Shown in pieces: positions 1 to 9,107 of a DNA stretch of 23,129 nucleotides. A model generated the notes under the pieces. It was not told the origin of the DNA, did not search any database, and worked only from the letters and a program-made list of their open reading frames with translations. The stretch comes from an uncultured Anaerolineaceae bacterium (GTDB taxonomy: Bacteria > Chloroflexota > Anaerolineae > Promineifilales > Promineifilaceae), in the NCBI GenBank assembly GCA_937967805.1, contig CALBTC010000380.1, positions 1 to 23,129 on the forward strand. The letters are read 5' to 3'. The translations under genes and the position numbers were made by a program. Position 1 is the first letter of the stretch; each line of letters starts with the position of its first letter.

Positions 1-3000
1 ATGGGTGTTTATGCGGGCCAGCACTTTTTTTTTTTTTTTTTTTTTTGTAATGTAATCGACAGCGCCTACTTCTAGTCCTTTCACCTCGTCAACCACATCG
101 TTTAAAGCCGTCATAAAAATAACGGGAATATCTTTGACTTGCTCAATCTCTTTAAGACGACGCAAGGTTTCAAATCCATCCATGCCCGGCATCATCACAT
201 CCAGCAGGATAAGATCGGGCACAATGTGTTGAACCCGCTCAAGCGCGCTCGGCCCATCTTGAGCCACCACAATCTTTAAATCTTTGCGATTGAGATATTC
301 GAACAGAACATTTAAGTTCGTGGGATTGTCATCAACAATTAGGATGGTTGCTTGGGATTCGCCTGTCATGATTGCATGTATAACGAACGCTTCATCTGTT
401 TCTGCCAAAACAGACGCGCGCTGGCGGAGTGCAGCAACATCCCCTTGTAAAGCCATTTCGTTTAGTCGCTCTAATTCGGCACGGGGTGGTAGTTGGTAGT
501 CAGTTACCAGCTCAATGTGCGGCTCGTTATTGGGCAGGGATTGATAACACCAGTCGATCTTTAAATGCTGTTGCAGCAAAGACAACAAGCGGTCTACCTG
601 GATTGGTTTGGCAATAAAGGCATGACTGCCTACCGAGGCACACTGGTCCAAACTATCCTGCTGCGGATCGGCCGAAGCGACAATGATGACCATATCCTTT
701 ATCTCAGGTATGTTACGGATGCAGGTGGTCAACTCAAGGTCATCCGTTTGCAGCATAACAAGATCGACAATAATAGCGTGCGGTTGTTCCGTTTTGGCAA
801 TGGTCAAAGCCTCAGGCCCATTGCTGGCTTCCAAAACCGTAAAGCCTATGGGCGACAGCAAATCAACAATGAGCAAACGGTTTTCAGCGTTGTCATCAGC
901 AATGAGTATGGTAGGCGCCGGTCCGTTGACGCCGATGATGTTGGGGGCGACAGCGGCCGTTTTTGCTTGCCAATCACGAGAAGTTACCAGGGGAATATCA
1001 AACCAGAAGGTGCTGCCTTCTCCTGGCCGGCTCTGAACGTGTAATTTGCCACCCATGAGTTCGATGAGCGTCTGGCTTATGGCCAGACCGAGCCCACTGC
1101 CTTCGGCGCGATCCTTTTTGCTGCCAACCTGCTGGAAAGGTTCAAAGATAGCCTGTAAATCATCGGGCGAGATGCCCCGACCGGTATCTTCTACAAGGAA
1201 GCGAAAACGAGACGTTGTGGACGATGTCTCAGATTCTAACGGCCGTATGCAAAAAGCAACACTGCCCTGGCCGGTGAATTTTATGGCATTGCCCAACAGA
1301 TTGATTAATACCTGCCGCAAACGTTTTGAATCGCCGTAAACGGCCGTTGGCAGGGACGCACTCTCAAAATGAAAGGCCAGCCCTTTCTCCTCGGCCCGAA
1401 AACGCATAAATTCCGCAATATTGTACAAAAAGGTTGGCAGATAAAATTCTGCTTCATGCAGCTCAATTTTGCCGGCCTCAATTTTGGCCAGGTCCAAAAT
1501 ATCGTTGATGAGCATGAGCAAATGTTTGCCGCTTTGCTCAATGATGTTCAATTTGCGACGCTGAGCGGGTGGAACAGCCTGATCTCGCTGCAAAATCTGA
1601 GCATAGCCTAAAATACCGTTCAGCGGCGTCCGCAGTTCATGGCTCATCGTCGCCAGGAATTGGCTTTTGGCCTGGTTGGCCAGCTCGGCCGCTTCTTTGG
1701 CCTGCTGCAATGCCGCTTCTGCCTGTTTCCGCTCGCTAATGTCGCGCACAATGCTAAGGATGTGCTGTGGCTTACCCTCATCATCGTACACTTGCAACGG
1801 GTTAACCTCTACCCAGATCGGGGTGCCATCTTTTTTGATCATCACCCGTTCATAAACGGGCACGGTGCCTTCTTCGTTTAATGTTTGGGCCACTTGTAAG
1901 GATGCCTCCCATGTTCCGAGGGCAACAATATTTTTGATGGGCATATTCAGCAATTCTTCAACCTGATACCCCAAGAGGTCGGCTGCTTGCTGGTTCGCGG
2001 CATGATGAATGAGATCCGTTCCCAATGTTAAATCTGGCCCAATAATAAATACGGCATCGTTGGTCTGCTCAAAAAGCGCCTGGTAACGCTGCTGATGCTC
2101 GCGCAGCGCCTTCTCTGTTTTTTTGCGTTCGGCTATCTCTTGTTCCAGCTGAAAGGCGTGCTGCTGCGCCTGTTGGTACAAACGAGCATTTTGTAGGGCA
2201 ACGGCCGCTTGCGTGGCAAACATGCTCAATAATTGAATATCATCCTGGGTAAACTTATAGTTTTGCCTGGCTGAAGAGAGGGTAATGACCCCTTGAACCT
2301 GACCATCCCAATAGATAGGAACGCCGGCCCCGGCCGTGTGGCCAATTCGCGCGGCCAATGATTGAATCTTACCTTCCCACGCCCGGTAATCCTCTATTAC
2401 CATTGGCGCGCCAGTTTGCCAAATTTTGCCCGCTAACCCTTCTCCCCGTTGAAAGGTTCGGCCAAGCAGCGGCATATCGGCGTCATTGGTCGCCACAATT
2501 TTCAAAATATCTTCGTCGGGATCGTAAAGAGATAGCGCCCCCAAGTCTGTGTCTATTAATTCCGTCAGGCGCATCATGATGGAGTTCAACAAAACATCTA
2601 ATTCTAACTGTGATACAAGGTCCAGTCCTATTTGATGCAGGGCCTCTAGTTGGGCCGCCTGTTGGCTCAATCGTGCTTCGGCCTGTTTGTGCCCGGTAAT
2701 GTCTCGGTAATACCAGACACGGCCGTAATGAACGCCCTCTTCATCTCGTACCGGGCTGCTGTATTGTTCGAAGATACGGCCGTCTTTCATCTGAATTTCA
2801 TCATGGGCCTGTTCATCTGGAAGGCCATATAGCTGTTCGATTCGGGCCAAAAACTGTTCGGGATTTGCCACCTGATCCTTGACAGTTTGCAAAGCTAATT
2901 GACTCTCTCCCCTGGCAGCCACCTGCTCGGGAAGTTGCCACATTTCAATAAAGCGCCGGTTGCACGAGAGCCACTTTCGCTCATTGGAAACCACCAGAAT

Positions 3001-3183
3001 GCCATCCGGCGATGCTTCACTTTGGGAGGCAAACAACATTTTTTGAAAAGCCAGGCTTTCCTTTTGCTCAGATGTCTCCGTTGGCTTCCGTTTAACGGCG
3101 TCAGCAGTGCTTGCTTGCTGGTTTCTTTGCTTGGCAACGGCTTCACGCTGCCCCAGTTTATTGGTATTGGTTTGGTCTGTCAT
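1..3183 (-). CDS. Hybrid sensor histidine kinase with two receiver domains (3' end outside window)
   Basis: Two-component phosphorelay kinase, open in one frame for 1061 codons from ATG 3183 to the window edge. Domain order: PAS about residues 53-165, GAF 183-335 (preceding the coiled coil QLEQEIAERKKTEKALREHQ), PAS 370-485, HisKA with phospho-acceptor His515 in MSHELRTPLNG, and a HATPase_c domain (N box LINLLGNAIKF, G1 VEDTGRGI, G2 GSGLGLAI). Receiver 1 follows at about 756-875 (ADDN, phospho-Asp in IIVDLVM, AKP Lys), then receiver 2 from about 946 (VDDN, LLDVMMPG). No transmembrane helix is seen, so it is probably a cytoplasmic sensor. Receiver 2 starts MTGESQATILIVDDN after a shortened linker, as if a separate response regulator had fused on. 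A run of 22 T at 25-46 encodes seven lysines where K-P-F and the next residues are expected. The ligand is unknown. Confidence 0.95.
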   Translation of the reverse strand, partial: MTDQTNTNKLGQREAVAKQRNQQASTADAVKRKPTETSEQKESLAFQKMLFASQSEASPDGILVVSNERKWLSCNRRFIEMWQLPEQVAARGESQLALQTVKDQVANPEQFLARIEQLYGLPDEQAHDEIQMKDGRIFEQYSSPVRDEEGVHYGRVWYYRDITGHKQAEARLSQQAAQLEALHQIGLDLVSQLELDVLLNSIMMRLTELIDTDLGALSLYDPDEDILKIVATNDADMPLLGRTFQRGEGLAGKIWQTGAPMVIEDYRAWEGKIQSLAARIGHTAGAGVPIYWDGQVQGVITLSSARQNYKFTQDDIQLLSMFATQAAVALQNARLYQQAQQHAFQLEQEIAERKKTEKALREHQQRYQALFEQTNDAVFIIGPDLTLGTDLIHHAANQQAADLLGYQVEELLNMPIKNIVALGTWEASLQVAQTLNEEGTVPVYERVMIKKDGTPIWVEVNPLQVYDDEGKPQHILSIVRDISERKQAEAALQQAKEAAELANQAKSQFLATMSHELRTPLNGILGYAQILQRDQAVPPAQRRKLNIIEQSGKHLLMLINDILDLAKIEAGKIELHEAEFYLPTFLYNIAEFMRFRAEEKGLAFHFESASLPTAVYGDSKRLRQVLINLLGNAIKFTGQGSVAFCIRPLESETSSTTSRFRFLVEDTGRGISPDDLQAIFEPFQQVGSKKDRAEGSGLGLAISQTLIELMGGKLHVQSRPGEGSTFWFDIPLVTSRDWQAKTAAVAPNIIGVNGPAPTILIADDNAENRLLIVDLLSPIGFTVLEASNGPEALTIAKTEQPHAIIVDLVMLQTDDLELTTCIRNIPEIKDMVIIVASADPQQDSLDQCASVGSHAFIAKPIQVDRLLSLLQQHLKIDWCYQSLPNNEPHIELVTDYQLPPRAELERLNEMALQGDVAALRQRASVLAETDEAFVIHAIMTGESQATILIVDDNPTNLNVLFEYLNRKDLKIVVAQDGPSALERVQHIVPDLILLDVMMPGMDGFETLRRLKEIEQVKDIPVIFMTALNDVVDEVKGLEVGAVDYITKKKKKKKVLARINTH
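25..46. repeat. 22-nt poly(T)/poly(A) homopolymer inside receiver domain 2
   Basis: An uninterrupted run of 22 T on the plus strand reads on the coding strand as the last base of an ACA codon plus seven AAA codons. The flanks GAVDYIT and VLARINTH are normal receiver-domain sequence, and the frame is kept. The natural counterpart of this stretch is K-P-F plus four variable residues, so the run replaces about seven codons without changing length. Either a real expansion or a sequencing/assembly fill is possible. Confidence 0.97.
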
Positions 3184-3395
3184 GATCTTGTTGCGAAGGG
3201 TATTTTCATCCTGGCAATTTGCCCATAAGTTTCTCGTCCTATTAGTATACTCGTTTAGACCTGGACAAGAACATGCCGCTTAAGACCCAATTTGCCTTTA
3301 GCTTTCCCACCAACGGAGAATCCGCAAAGCACGCAGCGTGTTCCACCGGCTTGGACCACCCGTTTTTTTCATCTGGAAAAAGTCCCACCCCGAAA

Positions 3396-3439
3396 GAGCG
3401 CAGAAAACGCATAGGAAAAACTCAGCGTTCTCCGCGCTC
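3396..3439. repeat. Intergenic hairpin element (15-bp stem)
   Basis: Arms 3396-3410 and 3425-3439 surround a 14-nt loop. Read on the minus strand, GAGCGCGGAGAACGC pairs with GCGTTTTCTGCGCTC over 15 positions, with two G-U wobbles and no mismatch. The 292-bp gap 3184-3475 between the hydrolase stop and the kinase start holds this element and no gene that I can support. A related hairpin lies at 14235-14280. It may act as an intercistronic RNA structure or be a dispersed palindromic repeat. Confidence 0.6.
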
Positions 3440-3475
3440 TCCGCGGTCAGTTAAATTTTATGAAACCGGCTCACG

Positions 3476-4822
3476 TTACGGACAAGGTGCCGGCAGCAGG
3501 TGGCCACCCGGCGTAGCCAGGTCTGTAAACTGGCAGCCGTACGGTGCACCGGCCACCACCGCCGGATCGGTAACAATATCACCGGCAGGTTTTACGCCGT
3601 CTTCCACCCAGCTAACTAGGTCGGCAAAAGCAGTCTCGTACTCCATCGTGGTGAAGCCGCAGTGGCCCACGCCGCGAATGGCCCGCTGCACCAGCAGATG
3701 GCTGTTGCCCCGACGGGCTACTTCTTCGGCATAAACAATCTCGTTGTGGAAAGGCACAAAGAGGTCGCCCAGATTGTGCATGGTGAGCACCGGCACCGAA
3801 ATGTTGCCGGTGACGGCCGGGTTGGCATGGCTCCTGCGGGCGAACGGATCGGCATGAACGCGAGCGATGTTGGCGTTTAATGCTTGTTCAGCGGCACTCA
3901 AAGCCGGGTCCAGGTCTGTCTGGTAGACGATGTCGGTATTGTCCACCGCCATACCGGGGTGCCCTGGCAGTGTACCGTTCAGACTCCCCAAATCGAAGAG
4001 GAAGTTGCCGGGGATGCCGGAACCGAATTCGGGGAAGCTGTTCCAGAAGAACCACGCTTCATCAAAGTTGGGCCGGTCCCCGCCGGAGCGCAGCTCAACA
4101 AGCTGCTTGAACCCTTGACCCTCGGCATTGAGCACCAGCGGCCAGCCGCCGGGAACGGCTTCCAGGTTGGCTTTAATTTGGGGAGCAGTCAGCACCGGGT
4201 AGGCTGGATCAACGGGGAACTGGGAGGTTCCCAGGCCAATTTGCTGGGCAGCAACGTTGAAGTCCAGAAAGAAGTCAAACAGTTCAAAGTCACCCACGAC
4301 GCCACAGACCGGCAGCGCACCGTCGTAAAACGTGTGGTATTTTTCAATGGAGACGGCCGTAATATGCCCACCCATCGACGCCCCCGTCATGTAAATGCGG
4401 TTGGGGTTCCAGCGCCGTTGGAAAAAGGTCGCCAGGCGGTGGGTGTCGCGCACCCCCTGGCCCACGTTGTAATCATTCTTGGCGTAGGTGGAAGCGGCCC
4501 AGGCATACCCATTTTCAAGCAGATATTGGCGGAACGGCACTTCTTCGGGATTAAAAAAGAGCCGGGTGCCGGTGCCCCGGTAGCCGTGGGCCCACATCAC
4601 CAGGTCGCCGTTCCAGTTGGCCGGAATTTCAATGCGATACCCGGCTCCCCTAAGCGCACCCCACAATCGGGTAGAATCTTCGAAGCCGGGCACAGGGTCA
4701 AAGGGCAGGGTTGTTTCGTCCAGCCAATAATCCGGTTCGTCGTCGGCAACGGCCGTACCCGTCACGGTAACCAGGATCACAAATAACAAAAGCAATGGGA
4801 GCAAAAGCACACGCTTCTTCAT
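3476..4822 (-). CDS. Secreted alpha/beta-hydrolase (prolyl-oligopeptidase/esterase type)
   Basis: A 448-residue exported serine hydrolase. The N-terminus MKKRVLLLPLLLLFVILV followed by TGTAVADDEPDYW is a Sec signal peptide with a likely AxA-type cleavage near residue 26. The fold carries the nucleophile elbow G-A-S-M-G-G with Ser149, an acid candidate Asp353 (HNLGDLFVPFHNE) and His387 in GVGHCGFT. An oxyanion-side motif MWAHGYRGTG lies at about 76-85. The substrate cannot be read from sequence; family members include esterases and S9-like peptidases. ATG 4822 has a good ribosome site, AAGGAG at 4835-4830 with 7-nt spacing. It is divergent from the LuxR-type regulator at 4989, which makes that regulator a candidate controller. 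It lies upstream of the kinase on the same strand but is separated from it by 292 bp. Confidence 0.88.
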   Translation of the reverse strand: MKKRVLLLPLLLLFVILVTVTGTAVADDEPDYWLDETTLPFDPVPGFEDSTRLWGALRGAGYRIEIPANWNGDLVMWAHGYRGTGTRLFFNPEEVPFRQYLLENGYAWAASTYAKNDYNVGQGVRDTHRLATFFQRRWNPNRIYMTGASMGGHITAVSIEKYHTFYDGALPVCGVVGDFELFDFFLDFNVAAQQIGLGTSQFPVDPAYPVLTAPQIKANLEAVPGGWPLVLNAEGQGFKQLVELRSGGDRPNFDEAWFFWNSFPEFGSGIPGNFLFDLGSLNGTLPGHPGMAVDNTDIVYQTDLDPALSAAEQALNANIARVHADPFARRSHANPAVTGNISVPVLTMHNLGDLFVPFHNEIVYAEEVARRGNSHLLVQRAIRGVGHCGFTTMEYETAFADLVSWVEDGVKPAGDIVTDPAVVAGAPYGCQFTDLATPGGHLLPAPCP

Positions 4823-4988
4823 GGGGTATCTCCTTGTTGGACTCGTTTGAATAACACAGCTTGTGGAATACAGGTGGTTATACTACCTCAGAAATAGATG
4901 ACAACCAAAACCCTTGCCTGATTACCCTAAACCACCTGATAATAGGCGCGGGTTTGAAGCAAACTCTGGCTTTTCTTTAGGAATTGGG

Positions 4989-7970
4989 ATGAACGCACTG
5001 CCGGCACCCGGATTTGTTGGGCGACAAAAAGAAATGAGTCAGCTCACCGCTGCCTTAACGATTGTGCAAGGCGGCGTTGGTCGATGTATCCTGGTCAGCG
5101 GTGAAGCGGGTATCGGCAAGAGCCGCCTTTTGGCAGAAGTGCAAACCCAGGCTGAACAATCGGGTTTTAAGCCGCTGCTGGGCCGCTGCTTTGAGCAGGA
5201 CCGAACGTTTCCCTATGCTCCCCTGGTGGATATGCTCCGCACCTTTTTTGCGCAAGATGTGGCGTCTGGCCAGGACGATGGTCCAGGGCCGCTTGCGCCG
5301 GAACTGGCCCGGCTGCTACCTGAACGCAGCCCTTCGCTCGCCACCTCTCACGCTGCCTCCCCACTCGATCCTGAACTTGAAAAGCGACGCCTCTTTGCCG
5401 CGCTAACCAACCTGTTTTGGCAACAGGCCAAAGGCAGCCCGCTCTTGCTCATTGTGGAAGACCTGCACTGGAGCGATGAAGCCAGCCTTGAGTTCCTGCT
5501 TTATCTGGTCCGGCGTATGGCAAACATACCGGTTCTCCTTCTGCTCACCTGTCGCACCGCAGAGCCTCAGCCCGGGCTGACGGACTTGCTGGCCGGTTTG
5601 GATCGGGAGCCAACCGCAGAGGAAATCAAACTCAATCCGCTGTCCCGCGCCGAAGTCGCGCAGCTGCTGCAAGCGATTCTTGACCAGCCGCAAACACCCT
5701 CGCCGGAATTCGTGGCGGCAATCCATAACCTTACCGAGGGCAACCCCTTCTTCGCCGAGGAAATATGCAGCTCCCTGATCGCCAGCGGCGACATTTATTA
5801 CGCCGATAATCAATGGCAAAGAAAACCTTTAGCGCAGATTGATATCCCCGACAGCATACAGCGCCTGGTTCAGCAACGTGTGAGCCAGCTCAGTTGGCCG
5901 GCCAGACAACTGCTTGATCTGGCCGCGGTCAGCGGGCGCAGCTTCGATTTTGCGGTCTTGCCGGACTTAACCGGCCACAGCGACAATGAACTGTTGGCCC
6001 TGGTGAGAGAATTGACGGCTGCCAGGCTGGTTGTTGAAGAAAGCGCCGATCGATTTGCGTTCCGCCATGCTCTGACGCGTGAGACTTTGTACGGCCGTCT
6101 TCTGGCGCGCGAACGGCACGCTTTACATGAACAACTGGTGCAGACTATCGAACAAGTTCACGTCGGCGCGCTCGAGTCCCATCTGGAGGCCCTGGCTTAC
6201 CACGCTTACCAGGCAGCCCTGTGGCCCAAGACGGCTGCCTATGCCCGGCAGGCCGGTGAGAAAGCCCTGGCGCTTTTTGCGCCCCATGCGGCCGTCGAGC
6301 AATTTTCCAGAGCGATCAAGGCGGCAGAGCAGCTATCTCAAGCGCCGGACCCCGCCGTGTACCGGCACCGTGGCCAGGCGCTTGATACCCTGGGAAAGTT
6401 TGCCCAAGCCAGAGCCGACTTCGAGGCCGCCCTACAGGCGGCCCAGGCTGCCGGCGATGAGACGACGATGTGGCAGATTTTGCTGGACCTGGCGCTGCTG
6501 TGGGCGGCGCGGGATTATGAAAAATCCGGCGACTATTGCCGGCAGGGCCTGGACCTGGCGCGCCAGATGGAGGATGAAGCGGCGATTGCCCATTCGCTGA
6601 ACCGGCTGGGGAACTGGTTGATGAACAGGGGACGGCCGTTTGAGGCATTGGATCACCATCGAGAAGCGTTGGCCCTCTTTGAGGCGCTCAATGACCGCGC
6701 CGGCATCGCTGCCACACTGGACTTGCTGGCAATGGCCAGCAATCAATGCGGCGATTCCGCCGGAACGGTCACTTACTACGAGCGGGCCATCCCCATCCTG
6801 CAAGCGCTGCAAAACTGGCAGACGCTTTCTTCCAGCCTGGCCAACCTGGCGCTCTATACGCTGCGCCGGGAACAGGCAGAGGAAGCGGTAAAACGAGCCC
6901 GAGAAATTGGCTGGCTGTCTGGCGAAGCGTATGCGTTAAACTGTCTGGCGGTTGTGCTTTTTCACCAAGGTTTTTATGGTGAGAGTTTGAAGGTTAGAGG
7001 TCAAAGTCTTGACCTGGCCCAGGCCATTGAGCATCCGCAATGGGCGGCCAGCAACCATGTTTATTTGGGACTGAGTTATAAAGAACTGCTTGTCCTGGAC
7101 AGGGCTGAAGCGCATCTGGCAAAGGGGCTGGCCCTGGCCACACAGGTTGGCTCCACCTTTTTTACCTGGATGGGCGGCGGCGGTCTGGCCTCAGTCTATA
7201 CATTGCAAAACCGGCTGGACGAAGCACAGGCGCTGTTGGCCGACCTGCCTCGGGACTGGATCCCATCACTATTTGGCGTCCGGCTGGCCCGGATTGAGCT
7301 GGCCCTGGCCCAACGAGACGGGGACCGAATGCTCGAGCTGTTGGCCGATTTGCTCAGCGTGCCGATCGTCACTGAAGAGGCCATTGGCATGATCCCTTTC
7401 TTCCAGGGCCCGGCTCTACTATCAAAAGCGGACGCTTTTCTGCTACTTGGCCGGCTGGATGAGGCTGAACAAACGCTGCGCCAGGCAGTTGACCTGTACA
7501 CAAAACATGACCTCGTGCACGGGCTGTGGCGAATTCAGCTTGCCCTCGGCAAAACGGTCCTGGCAGCTTCACGGACGGCAGAGGCCCGGGAAATATTTAC
7601 GCAGGTTCAGGAGCAGATCAACGCGCTGGCGGCAACCATTGAGGAAGTGGAACTACGCGAAAGTTTCGTGCGCCGGGCAGTGGCCCTCATCCCGAAACTG
7701 CCGACATTGACAACCCGGCAGGCAGCCAGGCAAGCGTTCGGCGGCCTGACACGGCGCGAGCGCGAGGTGGCAGCCATCATCGCCCGCGGCTTGACCAACC
7801 AAGAAATTGCCGATGAACTGGTGGTAAGTATTAAAACCGTAGAAGCCCACGTCACCCGCATCTTATCCAGACTCGGTTTTTCCTCCCGCGCCCAAATTGC
7901 AGCCTGGGCGGTAGACAAAGGTTTGGCGGCGGCCCCCCAGGATTTAGATTCCCTCACCCGCGACAGCTAA
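4989..7970 (+). CDS. MalT/LuxR-like transcriptional regulator (AAA ATPase-TPR-HTH)
   Basis: A 993-residue signal-integrating regulator. It begins with an ORC/AAA_16-type module (PGFVGRQKEMSQL). Walker A G-E-A-G-I-G-K-S is at 38-45, and Walker B LLLIVED followed by LHWSDEAS is at 152-166. A long alpha-helical TPR-like region runs from about 400 to 880, with repeated A-x-x-L-x-x-A patterns. A LuxR/GerE helix-turn-helix is at 918-980 (LTRREREV, GLTNQEIADEL, SIKTVEAHV). ATP-dependent STAND activation by an unknown inducer is expected for this family. An upstream TTG at 4914 would add 25 residues. ATG 4989 is preferred because an AGGA lies 8 nt upstream and the protein then starts directly before the conserved ATPase motif. 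It is divergent from the secreted hydrolase and 157 bp upstream of the SnoaL-like gene, both plausible targets. Confidence 0.93.
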   Translation: MNALPAPGFVGRQKEMSQLTAALTIVQGGVGRCILVSGEAGIGKSRLLAEVQTQAEQSGFKPLLGRCFEQDRTFPYAPLVDMLRTFFAQDVASGQDDGPGPLAPELARLLPERSPSLATSHAASPLDPELEKRRLFAALTNLFWQQAKGSPLLLIVEDLHWSDEASLEFLLYLVRRMANIPVLLLLTCRTAEPQPGLTDLLAGLDREPTAEEIKLNPLSRAEVAQLLQAILDQPQTPSPEFVAAIHNLTEGNPFFAEEICSSLIASGDIYYADNQWQRKPLAQIDIPDSIQRLVQQRVSQLSWPARQLLDLAAVSGRSFDFAVLPDLTGHSDNELLALVRELTAARLVVEESADRFAFRHALTRETLYGRLLARERHALHEQLVQTIEQVHVGALESHLEALAYHAYQAALWPKTAAYARQAGEKALALFAPHAAVEQFSRAIKAAEQLSQAPDPAVYRHRGQALDTLGKFAQARADFEAALQAAQAAGDETTMWQILLDLALLWAARDYEKSGDYCRQGLDLARQMEDEAAIAHSLNRLGNWLMNRGRPFEALDHHREALALFEALNDRAGIAATLDLLAMASNQCGDSAGTVTYYERAIPILQALQNWQTLSSSLANLALYTLRREQAEEAVKRAREIGWLSGEAYALNCLAVVLFHQGFYGESLKVRGQSLDLAQAIEHPQWAASNHVYLGLSYKELLVLDRAEAHLAKGLALATQVGSTFFTWMGGGGLASVYTLQNRLDEAQALLADLPRDWIPSLFGVRLARIELALAQRDGDRMLELLADLLSVPIVTEEAIGMIPFFQGPALLSKADAFLLLGRLDEAEQTLRQAVDLYTKHDLVHGLWRIQLALGKTVLAASRTAEAREIFTQVQEQINALAATIEEVELRESFVRRAVALIPKLPTLTTRQAARQAFGGLTRREREVAAIIARGLTNQEIADELVVSIKTVEAHVTRILSRLGFSSRAQIAAWAVDKGLAAAPQDLDSLTRDS

Positions 7971-8019
7971 GCCCACCTGTCTTCTTCAATTTTTCCACAT
8001 TTTATGACCCAAACCTAAA

Positions 8020-8057
8020 AATGTAGGGTTGCCCCACCCCACAATGTAGGGTTATCC
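8020..8057. promoter_or_regulatory. Direct repeat AATGTAGGGTT upstream of SnoaL-like gene
   Basis: Two copies of AATGTAGGGTT followed by a C-rich tail (GCCCC, ATCCCC) start at 8020 and 8043, a period of 23 bp or about two helical turns. They lie roughly 70-105 bp upstream of the SnoaL-like start. Paired, in-phase direct repeats suit a regulator operator, for example the LuxR protein encoded just upstream. This is inference from position only. Confidence 0.4.
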
Positions 8058-8127
8058 CCGACGACACCCGCTGCGTTTCGCCTTATGATGCAGGCAATTA
8101 AACAAATCCATCCATAAGGAGAAAATG

Positions 8128-8559
8128 ATGAACACAAACAAAACATTGCAGGCAGATGTATTAAATGTCATTAACAAATTGACGGACACGTATCAAAAAC
8201 GGGATATTGACGGGATGATGAGCCTCCTGCCCAACGATGATGATCTGTTTATGTTTGGCACCAACATCGACGAGAAGCGGCAGGGGCGGGAAGAATTCAG
8301 AGCCCAGGCCGAACGAGATTGGGCGCAGATGGATGCGCTGGCCTTCAATTTTTCCTGGCACCGGGTGTCGGCCGCCGGGCCTGTGGCCTGGGTCGCGTCC
8401 GAAGGAGTAGGCCAGGGTCAAGTAGGCGGCCAGGAAATCGAGTTTCCGGTGCGCATGACAACCGTCCTGGAAAACCAAAACAACAAATGGTTCATCCGCC
8501 AGGCAAACTTCTCTTTACCCGTCATTGCCCAGGAAGAAGGTAGCTCTGTGCCCGTATAG
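8128..8559 (+). CDS. SnoaL-like / NTF2-fold protein
   Basis: A small cytoplasmic protein of 143 residues with the SnoaL_3/NTF2-like pattern. A helix QADVLNVINKLTDTYQKRD is followed by GMMSLLPNDDDLFMFGT, the helix GREEFRAQAERDWAQMD, and strands ending in WFIRQANFSLP. Such proteins form open alpha-beta cones that bind or isomerise small molecules, and no catalytic function can be read here. Two ATGs lie at 8125 and 8128. AAGGAG at 8116-8121 is 3 nt from the first and 6 nt from the second, so 8128 is preferred. No signal peptide is seen. It is followed by two acetyltransferase reading frames on the same strand. The ligand is unknown. Confidence 0.85.
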   Translation: MNTNKTLQADVLNVINKLTDTYQKRDIDGMMSLLPNDDDLFMFGTNIDEKRQGREEFRAQAERDWAQMDALAFNFSWHRVSAAGPVAWVASEGVGQGQVGGQEIEFPVRMTTVLENQNNKWFIRQANFSLPVIAQEEGSSVPV

Positions 8560-8694
8560 GCAAAGCAGGCAGTCCGCCGGTCTCCAGCCCAGGCTGGCCA
8601 GGTGGCTCGGTTGCGCAATATGCGCCGACGCCGGCCACAGCTTGAAAAGGTATATTGTTGCTGCAAATGTTCTTGCCATACGGGGAGCATAAAC

Positions 8695-9086
8695 ATGTTT
8701 GCCACCCACGTTATTCCGTTCAACTTAACTTATAATAAAACGGCCGTACCTTCCTCGCCCTGCTGCCCGACGGCAAAAGCCGGCTTGTGGGCATCGCTTC
8801 TTTCGTCACAAACCCGGCGCTGCCCATCGCTGCCGAAATCGCCCTGCTGATGGTGGATGCATATCAAGGGCAAGGCATTGGCCGAAAATTGATGAACTGT
8901 CTTGTTGCGGAAGCACAAAAACAGAACATTCGCTTTTTCGACGGCTATATCAAAAGCTCAAACCGGGTTATGATCCATCTGCTGCGCAGCAGCGGCAAGC
9001 TGATTGAAAACCATATTGATTACGGCTGTATCGAAATGCGGATTGAGCTGGGCGCAGAGCAGACAAACCCGCTGCTGCCCGTATGA
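8695..9086 (+). pseudogene. Decayed GNAT acetyltransferase (N-terminal loss and frameshift)
   Basis: A GNAT core is readable from 8739 to the stop at 9086: FLALLPDGKSRLVGIASF, then acetyl-CoA-binding motif A with AYQGQGIGRKLM, then NRVMIHLLRSSGKLIENH. This is the C-terminal half of an acetyltransferase like that fused to Pat-type protein acetylases. The frame is closed upstream by two adjacent TAA codons at 8733-8738 and has no good start. A strong ribosome site (GGGGAG 8682-8687) precedes ATG 8695 by 7 nt, but this ATG is in another frame and gives only MFATHVIPFNLTYN before the coding pattern shifts. The usual 50-60 N-terminal residues are missing. A short product from GTG 8787 is conceivable, but decay is the simpler reading. 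Confidence 0.65.
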
Positions 9087-9107
9087 TGGCATTCAGGAGA
9101 AAATCTA

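Noticed and set aside
3884..4786. 300-residue plus-strand ORF
   Set aside because: It lies entirely antisense to the secreted hydrolase, which has a signal peptide, a catalytic triad and a good ribosome site. The antisense product shows no family motif.
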